Shown here: piece after piece, positions 8,701 to 14,219 of the stretch
Layout: every line of letters begins with the position of its first letter
Numbering within the stretch: the first letter of the stretch is position 1
Assembly (NCBI GenBank): GCA_009776695.1
Contig: WRNI01000009.1
Location: 1 to 22,171 of the forward strand
Length of the DNA: 22,171 nucleotides
Direction: 5' to 3'
DNA from: Methanomassiliicoccaceae archaeon
GTDB lineage: Archaea > Thermoplasmatota > Thermoplasmata > Methanomassiliicoccales > Methanomethylophilaceae
Translations under genes and position numbers: made by a program
The notes under the pieces: generated by a model
Told to the model about the DNA's origin: nothing
The model's database searches: none
What the model saw: the letters and a program-made list of their open reading frames with translations, nothing else

Positions 8701-8764
8701 CCAGGTCCAACGAAGCCTGGATCCCAGCTATTCCCCCACCTATAACCAACGCTGACTTTGTCAA
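5741..8764 (-). CDS. hdrA: Heterodisulfide reductase subunit A, tandem two-FAD-module form (HdrA)
   Basis: HdrA is the flavin-bifurcating hub of the MvhADG-HdrABC complex. This 1007-residue version is much longer than the usual ~650. Residues 4-40 form a first FAD/Rossmann motif (GGGIAGIQ). FPTNDCSACILSPKM lies at 48-62, an inserted ferredoxin-like region at C105-C115 and C153-C168, and CCGSR with clustered Cys near 251-270. The element that normally opens HdrA (VGVWVCSCGINI, with C459/C461, C494/C498, C519, C551) starts only at 454. A second FAD motif (GGGITGMS) at 598-605 follows, with a second CVGSR block at 741 but without the CSAC and inserted-ferredoxin parts. The protein ends in two 4Fe-4S motifs (C934-C944, C968-C978). 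Translation starts at a TTG set by GGAGG seven bases upstream; no in-frame ATG exists before the upstream stop. First gene of the operon. HdrB and HdrC must be encoded elsewhere. Confidence 0.93.
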   Translation of the reverse strand: MTKSALVIGGGIAGIQASLDLADRDIHVYLVERDATIGGKMCRLDKTFPTNDCSACILSPKMADCNGHPNIDVLSYSEVVKVEGKAGDFKVTVRKKPRYVKMDECTGCGDCVAKCPTKNIPDEYEFGLTTRKAIYIPHAQAVPRVAVIDPDHCRKILNDKCGICEKTCGKGAINYADKEEILTLDIGSVICATGFQTWDAKLSVEYGYGRFANVVTAMEFERMMCASGPDHGHIKCPSNGEAPKKIAFIQCCGSRSEKKGSQPYCSSVCCMYATKQAIITKEHANVDEDIFFMDIRSYGKEFEAYIHRAEDEYKIKMHRSSRVACVEEDAVTKKLRVSFADAKGDPQTAEYDLVVLSIGLNPPTGAEEFSKILGIDLNRYGFCDTKVSNPLATSREGIFVTGAFAAPKDIPTSVAEASGAAAKAGAYIVDKNFVPCAPKEYPEEKATFGVAPRVGVWVCSCGINIGGTVNVDAVAEYAKSLPGVVYASKSMYACAQDCLEAISAAIKEQDLNRVVVASCTPRTHEPLFRNACRDGGLNQYLFNMANIRDQCSWIHMHEPEKATEKAKDLLRMAVAKSALLEPLEGTKIPVTGAIAVIGGGITGMSAALDVAAQGYPVHLVERGANLGGSSAKYIGVKYSVDGVDLGSFVSELIKKVESNKLITVHKKAKVKDIPGFVGNFKLQLDSGEYPVGAVILAVGASEYKPTEFNYGKDAKVMTLTEAELAAGSGKFSGKDIAFIQCVGSRNDKVKYCSRTCCADALNNAIAIKKADPKANITVFHKDIRTYGFREELYKEASSLGIRFLRCRDGNDLPEYDGSKVKAFDTILGKDVEVPVDRVILSCGTSPDREEKEELAKMLKVPISKDGFYFEAHQKLRPVDFATEGVFVAGLAHWPKFMDECIAQAAGAAARALTIISKENLTSEGIIASVNENYCDGCGVCEGCCEYNAIEIISDGAGGLKSNVNPGLCKGCGCCVAACPSGAMEQKGFKNVQIQAEIDACLSVKAGV

Positions 8765-8776
8765 ATCTCTGCCTCC
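8762..8776 (-). promoter_or_regulatory. Ribosome-binding site fixing the TTG start of hdrA
   Basis: On the minus strand GGAGG (8772-8776) lies 7 nt before TTG (8762-8764). Reading upstream in frame gives only a few sense codons and then TGA, with no ATG, so TTG is the only sensible initiator for an N terminus that leads straight into the FAD-binding motif. Confidence 0.8.
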
Positions 8777-8847
8777 GTTATATCACTAGTGTTTGGAACT
8801 GGAAAGACAGAATACAATGAGGGTTCTTTAATCCTTTCTACGTAACC

Positions 8848-8856
8848 TTAATATAT
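8848..8856 (-). promoter_or_regulatory. Probable TATA box for hdrA-mvhDGA
   Basis: On the minus strand the region reads GCAGATATATTAAGG, with an A/T-rich core at 8848-8856 preceded by purine-rich GTGAAAGC that could be a BRE. A start about 25 nt downstream would give a leader of roughly 60 nt before the TTG at 8764. The same A/T core could also be read as a TATA box on the plus strand. Confidence 0.5.
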
Positions 8857-9024
8857 CTGCTTTCACCTTTAGAAAAGAAAAATATACGGATGGGGCGGAA
8901 AATGGGACCCCTTTGTGAAATATCCGGCCCCCCGCAACATAGCCAGCTGTTTGTTTTTTAATACGTTATGAGTTGCATTTCAAGGATATTTTCACTGCCG
9001 TTTATTCATCTTGTACTAAAATGA

Positions 9025-9040
9025 TTCGTAATGATACGAA
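9025..9040. promoter_or_regulatory. Inverted repeat upstream of the RING-like gene
   Basis: TTCGTA, a 4-bp spacer ATGA, then TACGAA form a symmetric element about 32 bp upstream of the TATA-like TTTATTG. This position suits a regulator of the superoperon's first promoter. No regulator is known; the role is inferred from symmetry only. Confidence 0.35.
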
Positions 9041-9071
9041 ACATATTTTCCGGCGGCGCGGACGGATAAGA

Positions 9072-9078
9072 TTTATTG
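9072..9078 (+). promoter_or_regulatory. TATA-like element for the superoperon's first gene
   Basis: TTTATTG lies 27 bp upstream of the ATG at 9099. Archaeal TATA boxes sit about 25 bp before the start site, so this predicts a leaderless or nearly leaderless mRNA. That agrees with the poor ribosome-binding site (AAGG) in front of this ATG. Confidence 0.5.
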
Positions 9079-9098
9079 CCGTTCGTGCATAAGGATGC

Positions 9099-9584
9099 AT
9101 GGACGTTCTGATGCTCGCGGCCGTTCTGATCGCCGTTGCGGCCGTTCTGATCGTGATATTCGTAATGCTCGCCGGCACGGAGAAAAAGGTGCACAGGTCG
9201 CTCGGCGGCAGGAGGCGGGCGGGCAGGAAGAAAAGGAACGGAGGGGTATGCGGCATATGCTTCGGCGAGATAACCAACAACGATGTGATCGCCCGCTGCG
9301 CATGCTCGCAGACATTCCACGATACGTGCGCCCGGCCCACGGGAAAATGCCCGTACTGCGGGCGCCCGTACGATGAACTCAAGACGGAACTGCCTGACTG
9401 CGTGAAATGCCCGTCATGCGGTGAGGACGTCGTTGGCAACGTGTGCTCATGCGGCGCGGTGGTGAACCGCGGCGGATTCGTATGCGCATGCGGCAACGAG
9501 CTGAATATTAATGACCCTGTATGCGGAAGATGCGGCAGAGAGTACAAGGTGCGCTCGGGGCGCGGGGATAATGAGCTGCAATGA
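9099..9584 (+). CDS. Membrane-anchored RING-like multi-zinc-finger protein
   Basis: This 161-residue protein has one N-terminal hydrophobic helix (residues 4-25), a basic stop-transfer stretch (29-47), then a cytoplasmic-type domain made almost entirely of metal-binding motifs. Residues 51-87 follow the spacing C-x2-C-x11-C-x-C-x4-H-x2-C-x6-C-x2-C (C51, C54, C67, C69, H74, C77, C84, C87), resembling a C4HC3 RING-variant finger. Two zinc-ribbon-like units follow (C104/C107 with C116/C118; C129/C131 with C142/C145). It overlaps the Pop5 gene by ATGA and lies upstream of the proteasome alpha gene. A role as an adaptor or E3-like protein for the proteasome or a SAMP/Urm1-type modifier is speculation; a structural zinc protein is equally possible. 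Identity as a membrane zinc-finger protein is firm; function is unknown. Confidence 0.75.
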   Translation: MDVLMLAAVLIAVAAVLIVIFVMLAGTEKKVHRSLGGRRRAGRKKRNGGVCGICFGEITNNDVIARCACSQTFHDTCARPTGKCPYCGRPYDELKTELPDCVKCPSCGEDVVGNVCSCGAVVNRGGFVCACGNELNINDPVCGRCGREYKVRSGRGDNELQ

Positions 9585-9880
9585 CCGTCAAAGAGAAAAG
9601 AGGCAGACGAAGATACATTGCGTTCACCGTGGACCCGCGGATGACTAAGGACGCATTGATATCTTTGCTCAGGAAGCATTCCGGCGCACCGCCGTACGTC
9701 GTGCAGTGCGCGGAAGGATGGGCGATCGTCCGTTGCGCCCCCGAAGAAACGGACGTCGTTATATCACTGATGTTGCTTACGGACCCTTCGTCCGTATCGC
9801 TCAAAACGTCAGGGACGCTGTCGTCGCTCCGTGAAAGGTACGCTGAGCTCAAAAGGCTGCGGCCCGTAAGAAAGGCGTGA
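9581..9880 (+). CDS. rnp2: RNase P protein component 2 (Pop5/Rnp2)
   Basis: This 99-residue protein resembles archaeal Pop5, a protein subunit of RNase P that helps the RNA subunit remove 5' leaders from pre-tRNA. The N terminus is strongly basic (KEKRGRRRYIAF), followed by an alpha/beta pattern with the segment GWAIVRCAPEE where Pop5 has its conserved strand. The assignment rests on this pattern plus position: Pop5 (COG1369) is a known member of the archaeal exosome superoperon directly before psmA. It starts inside the preceding gene's stop codon (ATGA overlap) and ends 66 bp before psmA. The partner Rpp30 often encoded nearby is absent. The sequence match is weak by eye. Confidence 0.78.
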   Translation: MTVKEKRGRRRYIAFTVDPRMTKDALISLLRKHSGAPPYVVQCAEGWAIVRCAPEETDVVISLMLLTDPSSVSLKTSGTLSSLRERYAELKRLRPVRKA

Positions 9881-9893
9881 CGCATGTGTAACA

Positions 9894-9936
9894 CATATAT
9901 AGTCCCTTAATCTAACGGGTCAATGCAAAGAGGAGG
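9894..9936 (+). promoter_or_regulatory. Internal promoter and ribosome-binding site of psmA
   Basis: A clear TATA-like CATATATAG lies at 9894-9902, and a strong AGGAGG at 9931-9936 sits 10 nt before the psmA ATG at 9947. TATA to predicted start is about 25 bp. The proteasome alpha gene and the genes after it can thus be transcribed independently of the RING-like and Pop5 genes. Confidence 0.65.
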
Positions 9937-9946
9937 AATATAACAC

Positions 9947-10657
9947 ATGCAACCAGGACAAATGGCGTACGACAGAGGGATAACCGTGTTCTCCCCCGAC
10001 GGAAGGCTGTTCCAGGTAGAGTATGCCCGTGAGGCAGTGAAGAAGGGCACCACCACGATAGGACTGAAGTTCAAGGGCGGCGTGATACTGATCGTTGACA
10101 AGAGAGTGCCGAGCAGGCTCGTCGAGCCCCGGTCCATAGAAAAGATATACGGCATCGATTCGCACATAGGCTGCGCAACATCCGGTCTCGTGGCAGACGC
10201 GAGGATACTCGTCGACCAGGCGAGGAAGGACGCGCAGATCCATAAGATAACGTACGGCGAGAACATAAGCGTTGAAGGTCTCGTAAAAAAGATATGCGAC
10301 TTCAAGCAGAATTACACTCAGTACGGAGGCGTCCGCCCGTTCGGCACCGCCCTGCTCATGGCGGGTGTTGACGAATTGGGCGCGCATCTCTTCGAGACGG
10401 ACCCGTCGGGCGCGCTTGTCGCCTACAGGGCGGGATGCATCGGCGCCGGCAGACCGGTCGTGATGGAAATGTTCGAGAAGGACTTCCGTGATGATATGAG
10501 TTACAGCGATGCCGTTCTGCTCGGCGCAAAGGCGCTGAAGGCGGCGATCGATGAGGACCTGACGGCGCAGACCATTGAGATCGGGATCGTCGATTCCGAC
10601 CGCAAGTTCAGAAGGCTTGCCGAGAATGAGCTCGAGACCCTCATCAAAAAACTTTGA
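9947..10657 (+). CDS. psmA: 20S proteasome subunit alpha
   Basis: This 236-residue protein forms the outer rings of the 20S proteasome, gates substrate entry and docks regulatory ATPases. The N-terminal gate and alpha signature are intact: YDRGITVFSPDGRLFQVEYAREAVKKG at residues 8-34, with the conserved Y8-D9-R10. GTTTIGLKFKGGVILIVDKRV and the GVRPFG loop are also typical, and the length is normal. As expected for an alpha subunit there is no N-terminal catalytic threonine. The beta subunit gene is not in this window. It lies between pop5 and sbds, the classic superoperon position, and has its own promoter. Confidence 0.98.
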   Translation: MQPGQMAYDRGITVFSPDGRLFQVEYAREAVKKGTTTIGLKFKGGVILIVDKRVPSRLVEPRSIEKIYGIDSHIGCATSGLVADARILVDQARKDAQIHKITYGENISVEGLVKKICDFKQNYTQYGGVRPFGTALLMAGVDELGAHLFETDPSGALVAYRAGCIGAGRPVVMEMFEKDFRDDMSYSDAVLLGAKALKAAIDEDLTAQTIEIGIVDSDRKFRRLAENELETLIKKL

Positions 10658-10666
10658 GGTGCGCTC

Positions 10667-11359
10667 ATGGTAAGCCTTGACGATGCGGTTGTCGCAAGAC
10701 TTGAGTCTCACGGCGAGACGTTCGAGATATTATTGGATCCGAACATCGTGAGATTCATCCGCGAAGGCAAGGACGTGAACGTCGCCGACCACCTGGCGGT
10801 GGACGCGGTGTTCAAGAACGCCAGTAAAGGCACCCATCCTCCGGAAGACAAGATAAAAGAGGTCTTCGGCACGGAGGACATCATCGAGATAGCGAAAAGG
10901 ATAGTCTCGAAGGGAGAGATACAGGTCACCGCGGAACAGCGGAAGGAGATGCTGGAGGCCAAACGCAACCGTATCGTCTCGTACATCGCGAGGAACGCGA
11001 TAAACCCGCAGACCAAGACGCCGCATCCGCCGGCGAGAATAGAACTTGCGCTTACTGAAGCGAAATTTCACGTCGACCCCTTTAAGTCGGTGGAATCGCA
11101 GGTCGAGGAGGCGATGCATCTGCTTCGTCCTCTGCTTCCGATAAAATTCGAAAAGAGCCGCGTCGCGATAAAACTGAGGGCGGACGATTACGGACGGTGT
11201 TTCGACGATCTTGCGCATTACGGCATCGTTGAACGCGAGGAATGGCAGGCCGACGGCTCATGGATCGGCCTGATGGAGATACCTGCCGGCGTCATAACCG
11301 AGATGACAAGCAGGCTGAATGATAAGACCAGAGGGCACGCAAGCGTGAAGCTCCTCTGA
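10667..11359 (+). CDS. sdo1: SBDS family ribosome maturation protein
   Basis: This 230-residue protein is the archaeal homologue of Shwachman-Bodian-Diamond syndrome protein/Sdo1, which in eukaryotes acts with EFL1 to release the anti-association factor eIF6 from the large subunit. The three-domain length fits. Recognisable parts are the N-terminal domain ending at DVFKNASKG-like sequence (visible as FKNASKGTH near residue 46-54), the middle helical part with QRKEMLEAKRNRIVSYIARNAINPQTKTPHPPARIE, and the C-terminal ferredoxin-like domain. It begins 9 nt after psmA, with GAGGTG as ribosome-binding site, and precedes rrp4 as in most archaea. Confidence 0.96.
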   Translation: MVSLDDAVVARLESHGETFEILLDPNIVRFIREGKDVNVADHLAVDAVFKNASKGTHPPEDKIKEVFGTEDIIEIAKRIVSKGEIQVTAEQRKEMLEAKRNRIVSYIARNAINPQTKTPHPPARIELALTEAKFHVDPFKSVESQVEEAMHLLRPLLPIKFEKSRVAIKLRADDYGRCFDDLAHYGIVEREEWQADGSWIGLMEIPAGVITEMTSRLNDKTRGHASVKLL

Positions 11360-11376
11360 ATGATTACGTTAGAGAA

Positions 11377-11388
11377 GTGATAAAAATG
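11377..11388 (+). promoter_or_regulatory. GTGATAAAAATG initiation element deciding the rrp4 start
   Basis: GTGAT (11377-11381) complements the GGTGAT-type anti-Shine-Dalgarno site and lies 4 nt before ATG 11386-11388. The GTG at 11377 is therefore read as part of the ribosome-binding site rather than as an initiator. The same GTGATAAAAATG arrangement precedes rpl37ae and nikR. Confidence 0.65.
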
Positions 11389-12075
11389 GAAAGAAAACAG
11401 GTCGGAGCACGAGAGGTCGTTGTTCCCGGGGATCTGCTGGACGACGGCGGAATGAGACCGGGGAACGGCGCGTACGTGCTTGACGGCAGGATATACGCAT
11501 CCAGACTGGGTGTGAGGAATGTGTCCTCGGGGACCGTAGGCGTGATACCTCTGAGAGGAAGGTACATGCCGGCGCCCGGGGACATGGTATTGGGAATGAT
11601 AGTGGACATCGGCCCGTCCAACTGGCTCGTCGACATCAACTCGCCCTATCCCGCTCCGCTCCACGTGAACGAGGTTCCTTGGAAAGTGGAGTTCGGCGAT
11701 ACGTCAAGATTCCTGAAGATAGGCGACATGATAATGGCGAAGATACTCATGGTCGATGAGAGCATGAAAGTTCAGGTGACGATGAACGACTCCGGCCTAA
11801 GGAAACTTGAGGGCGGCCGGATCGTTGAGATATCGCACTCGAAGGTCTCACGTGTGATCGGAAAGAGCGGGTCGATGATACAGATGGTCAAGAACATGAC
11901 CGACTGCAGGATATTCGTCGGCCAGAACGGACGCATATGGGTGGACGGCGAGGCGAATGAGGCCGGCGTGACAGTAGAAGCGATAAAAATGATAGAGCGC
12001 GAGGCGCAGACGAGCAATCTTACCGAACGCGTAAGAGAATTCATAGGATCGAAGATCGGGCCCGCGGAGGAATGA
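11386..12075 (+). CDS. rrp4: Exosome RNA-binding cap subunit Rrp4
   Basis: This 229-residue protein is one of the two S1/KH cap subunits that recruit RNA to the archaeal exosome ring. An N-terminal domain (EVVVPGDLLDDGG...GAYVLDGRIYAS, with PLRGRYMPAPGDMVLG leading into S1), an S1 domain (about 65-145) and a KH domain with the G-K-S-G loop (VSRVIGKSGSMI) occur in the family order. The start is the ATG preceded by GTGAT. The downstream stop overlaps the possible ATG of rrp41, and the order rrp4-rrp41-rrp42 is canonical. A Csl4 cap subunit is not in the window. Confidence 0.96.
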   Translation: MERKQVGAREVVVPGDLLDDGGMRPGNGAYVLDGRIYASRLGVRNVSSGTVGVIPLRGRYMPAPGDMVLGMIVDIGPSNWLVDINSPYPAPLHVNEVPWKVEFGDTSRFLKIGDMIMAKILMVDESMKVQVTMNDSGLRKLEGGRIVEISHSKVSRVIGKSGSMIQMVKNMTDCRIFVGQNGRIWVDGEANEAGVTVEAIKMIEREAQTSNLTERVREFIGSKIGPAEE

Positions 12076-12077
12076 TC

Positions 12078-12824
12078 ATGAGCGGACAATCAGATTTGGA
12101 ATTGGTAAATAAAAAAGGAATAAGGCTCGACGGCAGGAAGGCCGGCGAGCTCAGAGATATAAAGATAGAAGCCGGCGTTTTAAAGAACGCGGACGGCTCC
12201 GCGTATGTGGAGATAGGAAAGAACAAGGTTCGCGCGGCGGTCTACGGACCGAGGGAGTGCCATCCGAGGCACCTTCAGGACCCGACGAAAGCGATAATTC
12301 AGTGCAAGTACAACATGATGGCCTTCTCGGTCAGCGACCGTAAGAGACCGGGCCCGGACAGGCGCTCCGTCGAGATATCGAAGATAATCGCGGAGGCGCT
12401 TGAATCGGTGGTCCTTACGGAACTTTACCCGAGAGCGTCGATAGACGTCTACATAGAGATATTACAGGCGAACGCGGGAACAAGATGCGCCGGTCTTACC
12501 GCAGCGTCGGTGGCGCTGGCCGACGCGGGAATTCCCATGCGCGATATAATTCCCGCGGTCGCGGTCGGGAAGGCTGACGGCAAGGTATTGCTTGATCTGA
12601 ACAAAGAGGAGGACAACTTCGGTCAGGCTGATGTGCCGATAGCGCTCATCCCGAAGACGGACGAGATCGTTCTTTTGCAGATGGACGGCAATATGACGCG
12701 TGACGAATTCGATAACGCGATAGAGATGGGCGTCGCCGCCTGTCATGAGATATACGAGAAGCAGAAGGACGCGCTCAGAAGGCGTTATTCCGCGGCGCTG
12801 AAGGAGGTGGAGGCAGATGAGTAG
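12078..12824 (+). CDS. rrp41: Exosome catalytic subunit Rrp41
   Basis: This 248-residue RNase PH-fold protein provides the phosphorolytic active site of the archaeal exosome, degrading RNA 3' to 5' or adding tails in reverse. RLDGRKAGELRDIKIEAGVL at the N terminus, YNMMAFSVSDRKRPGPDRRS with its arginine cluster, and DLNKEEDNFGQADVPIA with the active-site acidic region all match the family. I chose the ATG at 12078, 7 nt after GGAGG, over ATG 12072, which is only 1 nt from it. The stop is TAG, the only amber stop among the complete genes of the window. The 3' end overlaps rrp42 by 8 bp. Confidence 0.96.
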   Translation: MSGQSDLELVNKKGIRLDGRKAGELRDIKIEAGVLKNADGSAYVEIGKNKVRAAVYGPRECHPRHLQDPTKAIIQCKYNMMAFSVSDRKRPGPDRRSVEISKIIAEALESVVLTELYPRASIDVYIEILQANAGTRCAGLTAASVALADAGIPMRDIIPAVAVGKADGKVLLDLNKEEDNFGQADVPIALIPKTDEIVLLQMDGNMTRDEFDNAIEMGVAACHEIYEKQKDALRRRYSAALKEVEADE

Positions 12825-13590
12825 GGCTGTCATCTCCGACATAAGGAAGAATCAGATGCTCGATCTTCTTAAGGACGGGAAACGCCTTGACGGGCGTGCC
12901 CCCGATGAGATACGCGAGATAACCGTTGAGACGGGCGTTGTGGAAAGTGCCGATGGTTCAGCGCTGGTGAGATACGGCGACACGGAAGTTATCGTCGGCG
13001 TAAAGATCATTCCCGGAACTCCGTTCCCGGACACTCCCGGGAAAGGAGTGCTGACCACCGGTGCCGAACTCATACCGATGGCGCACCCGCTGTTCGAGTC
13101 CGGACCGCCCGGAGAGGAGGCGATAGAACTTGCACGCGTCGTGGACCGCGGTATCCGTGAATCAGGTATGGTGGACGTCGAGAAATTATGCATAAAAGAG
13201 GGCGAAGAGGTATGGATGTGCTTCATTGATATTTACGCATTGAACTACGACGGCAATCTCTTCGACGCCGCCAATCTGGCGGCGGTCTCAGCGCTGAGGT
13301 CTGCGGTAATACCGGCGGAGCAGTACGGCAAAGGTGATAACGCACCGTTACCGACAACGTGCATACCCGTTTCAGTAACGGCGGCGAAGATAGGAAATAC
13401 TTTAATACTTGACCCAAATTTCGACGAGGAGCAGATATCTTCCGCTCGTCTTACCGTAACGACGGACGATGACGGCAACTACAGGGCAATGCAGAAGGGC
13501 GGCAAAGGTTCAATAACGCTTGACGAACTGACGCAGTGCCTCGACATGTCCGCCGAGAAAGGGAAAATGATAAGGAAGATCATCGGGTGA
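12817..13590 (+). CDS. rrp42: Exosome subunit Rrp42
   Basis: This 257-residue RNase PH-fold subunit is non-catalytic itself; it alternates with Rrp41 in the hexameric ring and completes the RNA channel and active site. Typical motifs are RLDGRAPDEIREITVETGVVESADGSALVRYGDTEVIVGVK near the N terminus, TGAELIPMAHPLFESGPPGEEAIELARVVDRGIRES in the middle and LDPNFDEE towards the C terminus. The ATG overlaps the last 8 bp of rrp41 and is preceded by GGAGGTGGAGG. The stop lies within the GGTGAT ribosome-binding site of rpl37ae. Confidence 0.96.
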   Translation: MSRAVISDIRKNQMLDLLKDGKRLDGRAPDEIREITVETGVVESADGSALVRYGDTEVIVGVKIIPGTPFPDTPGKGVLTTGAELIPMAHPLFESGPPGEEAIELARVVDRGIRESGMVDVEKLCIKEGEEVWMCFIDIYALNYDGNLFDAANLAAVSALRSAVIPAEQYGKGDNAPLPTTCIPVSVTAAKIGNTLILDPNFDEEQISSARLTVTTDDDGNYRAMQKGGKGSITLDELTQCLDMSAEKGKMIRKIIG

Positions 13591-13595
13591 TAAAA

Positions 13596-13844
13596 ATGAC
13601 CAAGAGAACGGCAAAGGCAGGAAGCTCCGGAAGGTTCGGGGCGAGATATGGTGTGGTCATCCGCAACAGGGTGAAGAACATCGAGCAGAATCAGAAGATC
13701 CGTCACGAGTGCCCGGTATGCCACCACGCCTCCGTGAAAAGAGAAAGTTCAGGCATATGGCTGTGCAGGCACTGCAGCGCAAAGTTCGCCGCGTCCGCGT
13801 ACACGCCCGTTGCAAGAAAAACAATATCACAAGTGTCCGAGTGA
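13596..13844 (+). CDS. rpl37ae: Large-subunit ribosomal protein L37Ae (eL43)
   Basis: This 82-residue zinc-binding ribosomal protein shows the family hallmarks: basic N terminus with GSSGRFGARYG (residues 9-19), then a C-x2-C...C-x2-C zinc ribbon (C39, C42, C57, C60) with GIWLCRHC. The start is ATG 13596, placed 4 nt after GGTGAT (13586-13591); the longer reading frame starting at 13536 adds a tail with no family support. It lies between rrp42 and rpoP, the usual archaeal order. Confidence 0.95.
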   Translation: MTKRTAKAGSSGRFGARYGVVIRNRVKNIEQNQKIRHECPVCHHASVKRESSGIWLCRHCSAKFAASAYTPVARKTISQVSE

Positions 13845-13856
13845 GCGTGAGAACCG

Positions 13857-13988
13857 ATGTACAGATGCGGAAAGTGCAACGAACCGATCCGGAATGTCAG
13901 CGCGCTCGGACTTCAGTGCGAGAAGTGCGGATCGAAGATCTTCTACAAGGAGAGGCCGAACGTGAAGAAAGTCCTGAGATCGGACTGA
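13857..13988 (+). CDS. rpoP: DNA-directed RNA polymerase subunit P (Rpc10/Rpo12)
   Basis: This 43-residue protein is the smallest archaeal RNA polymerase subunit, which binds zinc and helps assemble the Rpo3/Rpo11 platform. The sequence begins MYRCGKC and contains C4-x2-C7 and C21-x2-C24 followed by GSKIFYKERPNVKKV, matching the family's CxYCGxRIxxKxRP region; the zinc-site spacing is intact. It is slightly shorter than the usual 45-50 residues. The frame runs from ATG 13857 to TGA 13986-13988, 12 bp after rpl37ae and 4 bp before pcc1. Confidence 0.94.
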   Translation: MYRCGKCNEPIRNVSALGLQCEKCGSKIFYKERPNVKKVLRSD

Positions 13989-13992
13989 TACC

Positions 13993-14214
13993 ATGATGAG
14001 CGCAGTGCTTACCGTGACAGGGAATGCGGACGTGATATTATCATCCCTGTTGCCTGAGACCGGGCGCGAGCTGCCGAGGACGGAAACCAATATCTCCTGC
14101 TACGGGGATACTGTGACCGTCAGAGTGATCGCGCAGGACGCCTCGGCGATGAGAGCGGCACTGAACTCATACCTAGGATGGATAAGGATAACGGAAGACA
14201 TAGGAAAGATGTGA
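13993..14214 (+). CDS. pcc1: KEOPS complex subunit Pcc1
   Basis: This 73-residue protein matches Pcc1, the dimerising subunit of the KEOPS complex that makes the t6A modification of ANN-decoding tRNAs together with Kae1, Bud32 and Cgi121. The signs are the ending ASAMRAALNSYLGWIRI, a near-diagnostic motif of the family, the LLPETGRELPRTE segment and the alpha/beta pattern. It sits between rpoP and prefoldin beta, as in many archaea. Two adjacent ATG codons (13993 and 13996) could start it. Its stop overlaps a possible ATG of pfdB. Other KEOPS genes are not in the window. Confidence 0.92.
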   Translation: MMSAVLTVTGNADVILSSLLPETGRELPRTETNISCYGDTVTVRVIAQDASAMRAALNSYLGWIRITEDIGKM

Positions 14215-14219
14215 TGACC

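Larger units (their letters stand above)
8765..9098. other. 334-bp divergent intergenic region
   Basis: No coding region of convincing quality is present. The region carries the hdrA ribosome-binding site and probable TATA box at its left end. In the middle (about 8890-8960) is a G/C-rich segment with potential stem pairing followed by a T-rich run. At the right end are a 6-bp-arm inverted repeat (9025-9040) and a TATA-like TTTATTG at 9072-9078 serving the gene at 9099. No tRNA-like cloverleaf was seen. Confidence 0.6.

Noticed and set aside
8066..8755. Plus-strand frame of 229 residues over the 5' part of hdrA
   Set aside because: Antisense to the HdrA FAD and Fe-S motifs; no recognisable domain and no promoter or ribosome-binding site.
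8890..8960. tRNA or known riboswitch in the hdrA upstream gap
   Set aside because: No cloverleaf, TpsiC-like segment or recognised riboswitch core could be found; only a modest stem and T-run, kept as a weak finding.
9002..9679. Minus-strand frame of 225 residues over the RING-like gene
   Set aside because: The plus-strand frame shows clear zinc motifs and operon coupling; the minus reading is rich in Ser/Pro/His without structure.
13536..13595. Extended L37Ae start at 13536
   Set aside because: The extra 20 residues overlap the rrp42 coding end and lack family support; GGTGAT sits properly before ATG 13596.
14178..14219. Longer prefoldin beta starting at 14178
   Set aside because: It would overlap the end of pcc1 by 37 bp and add a charged tail not seen in the family; GTGAT supports ATG 14220.
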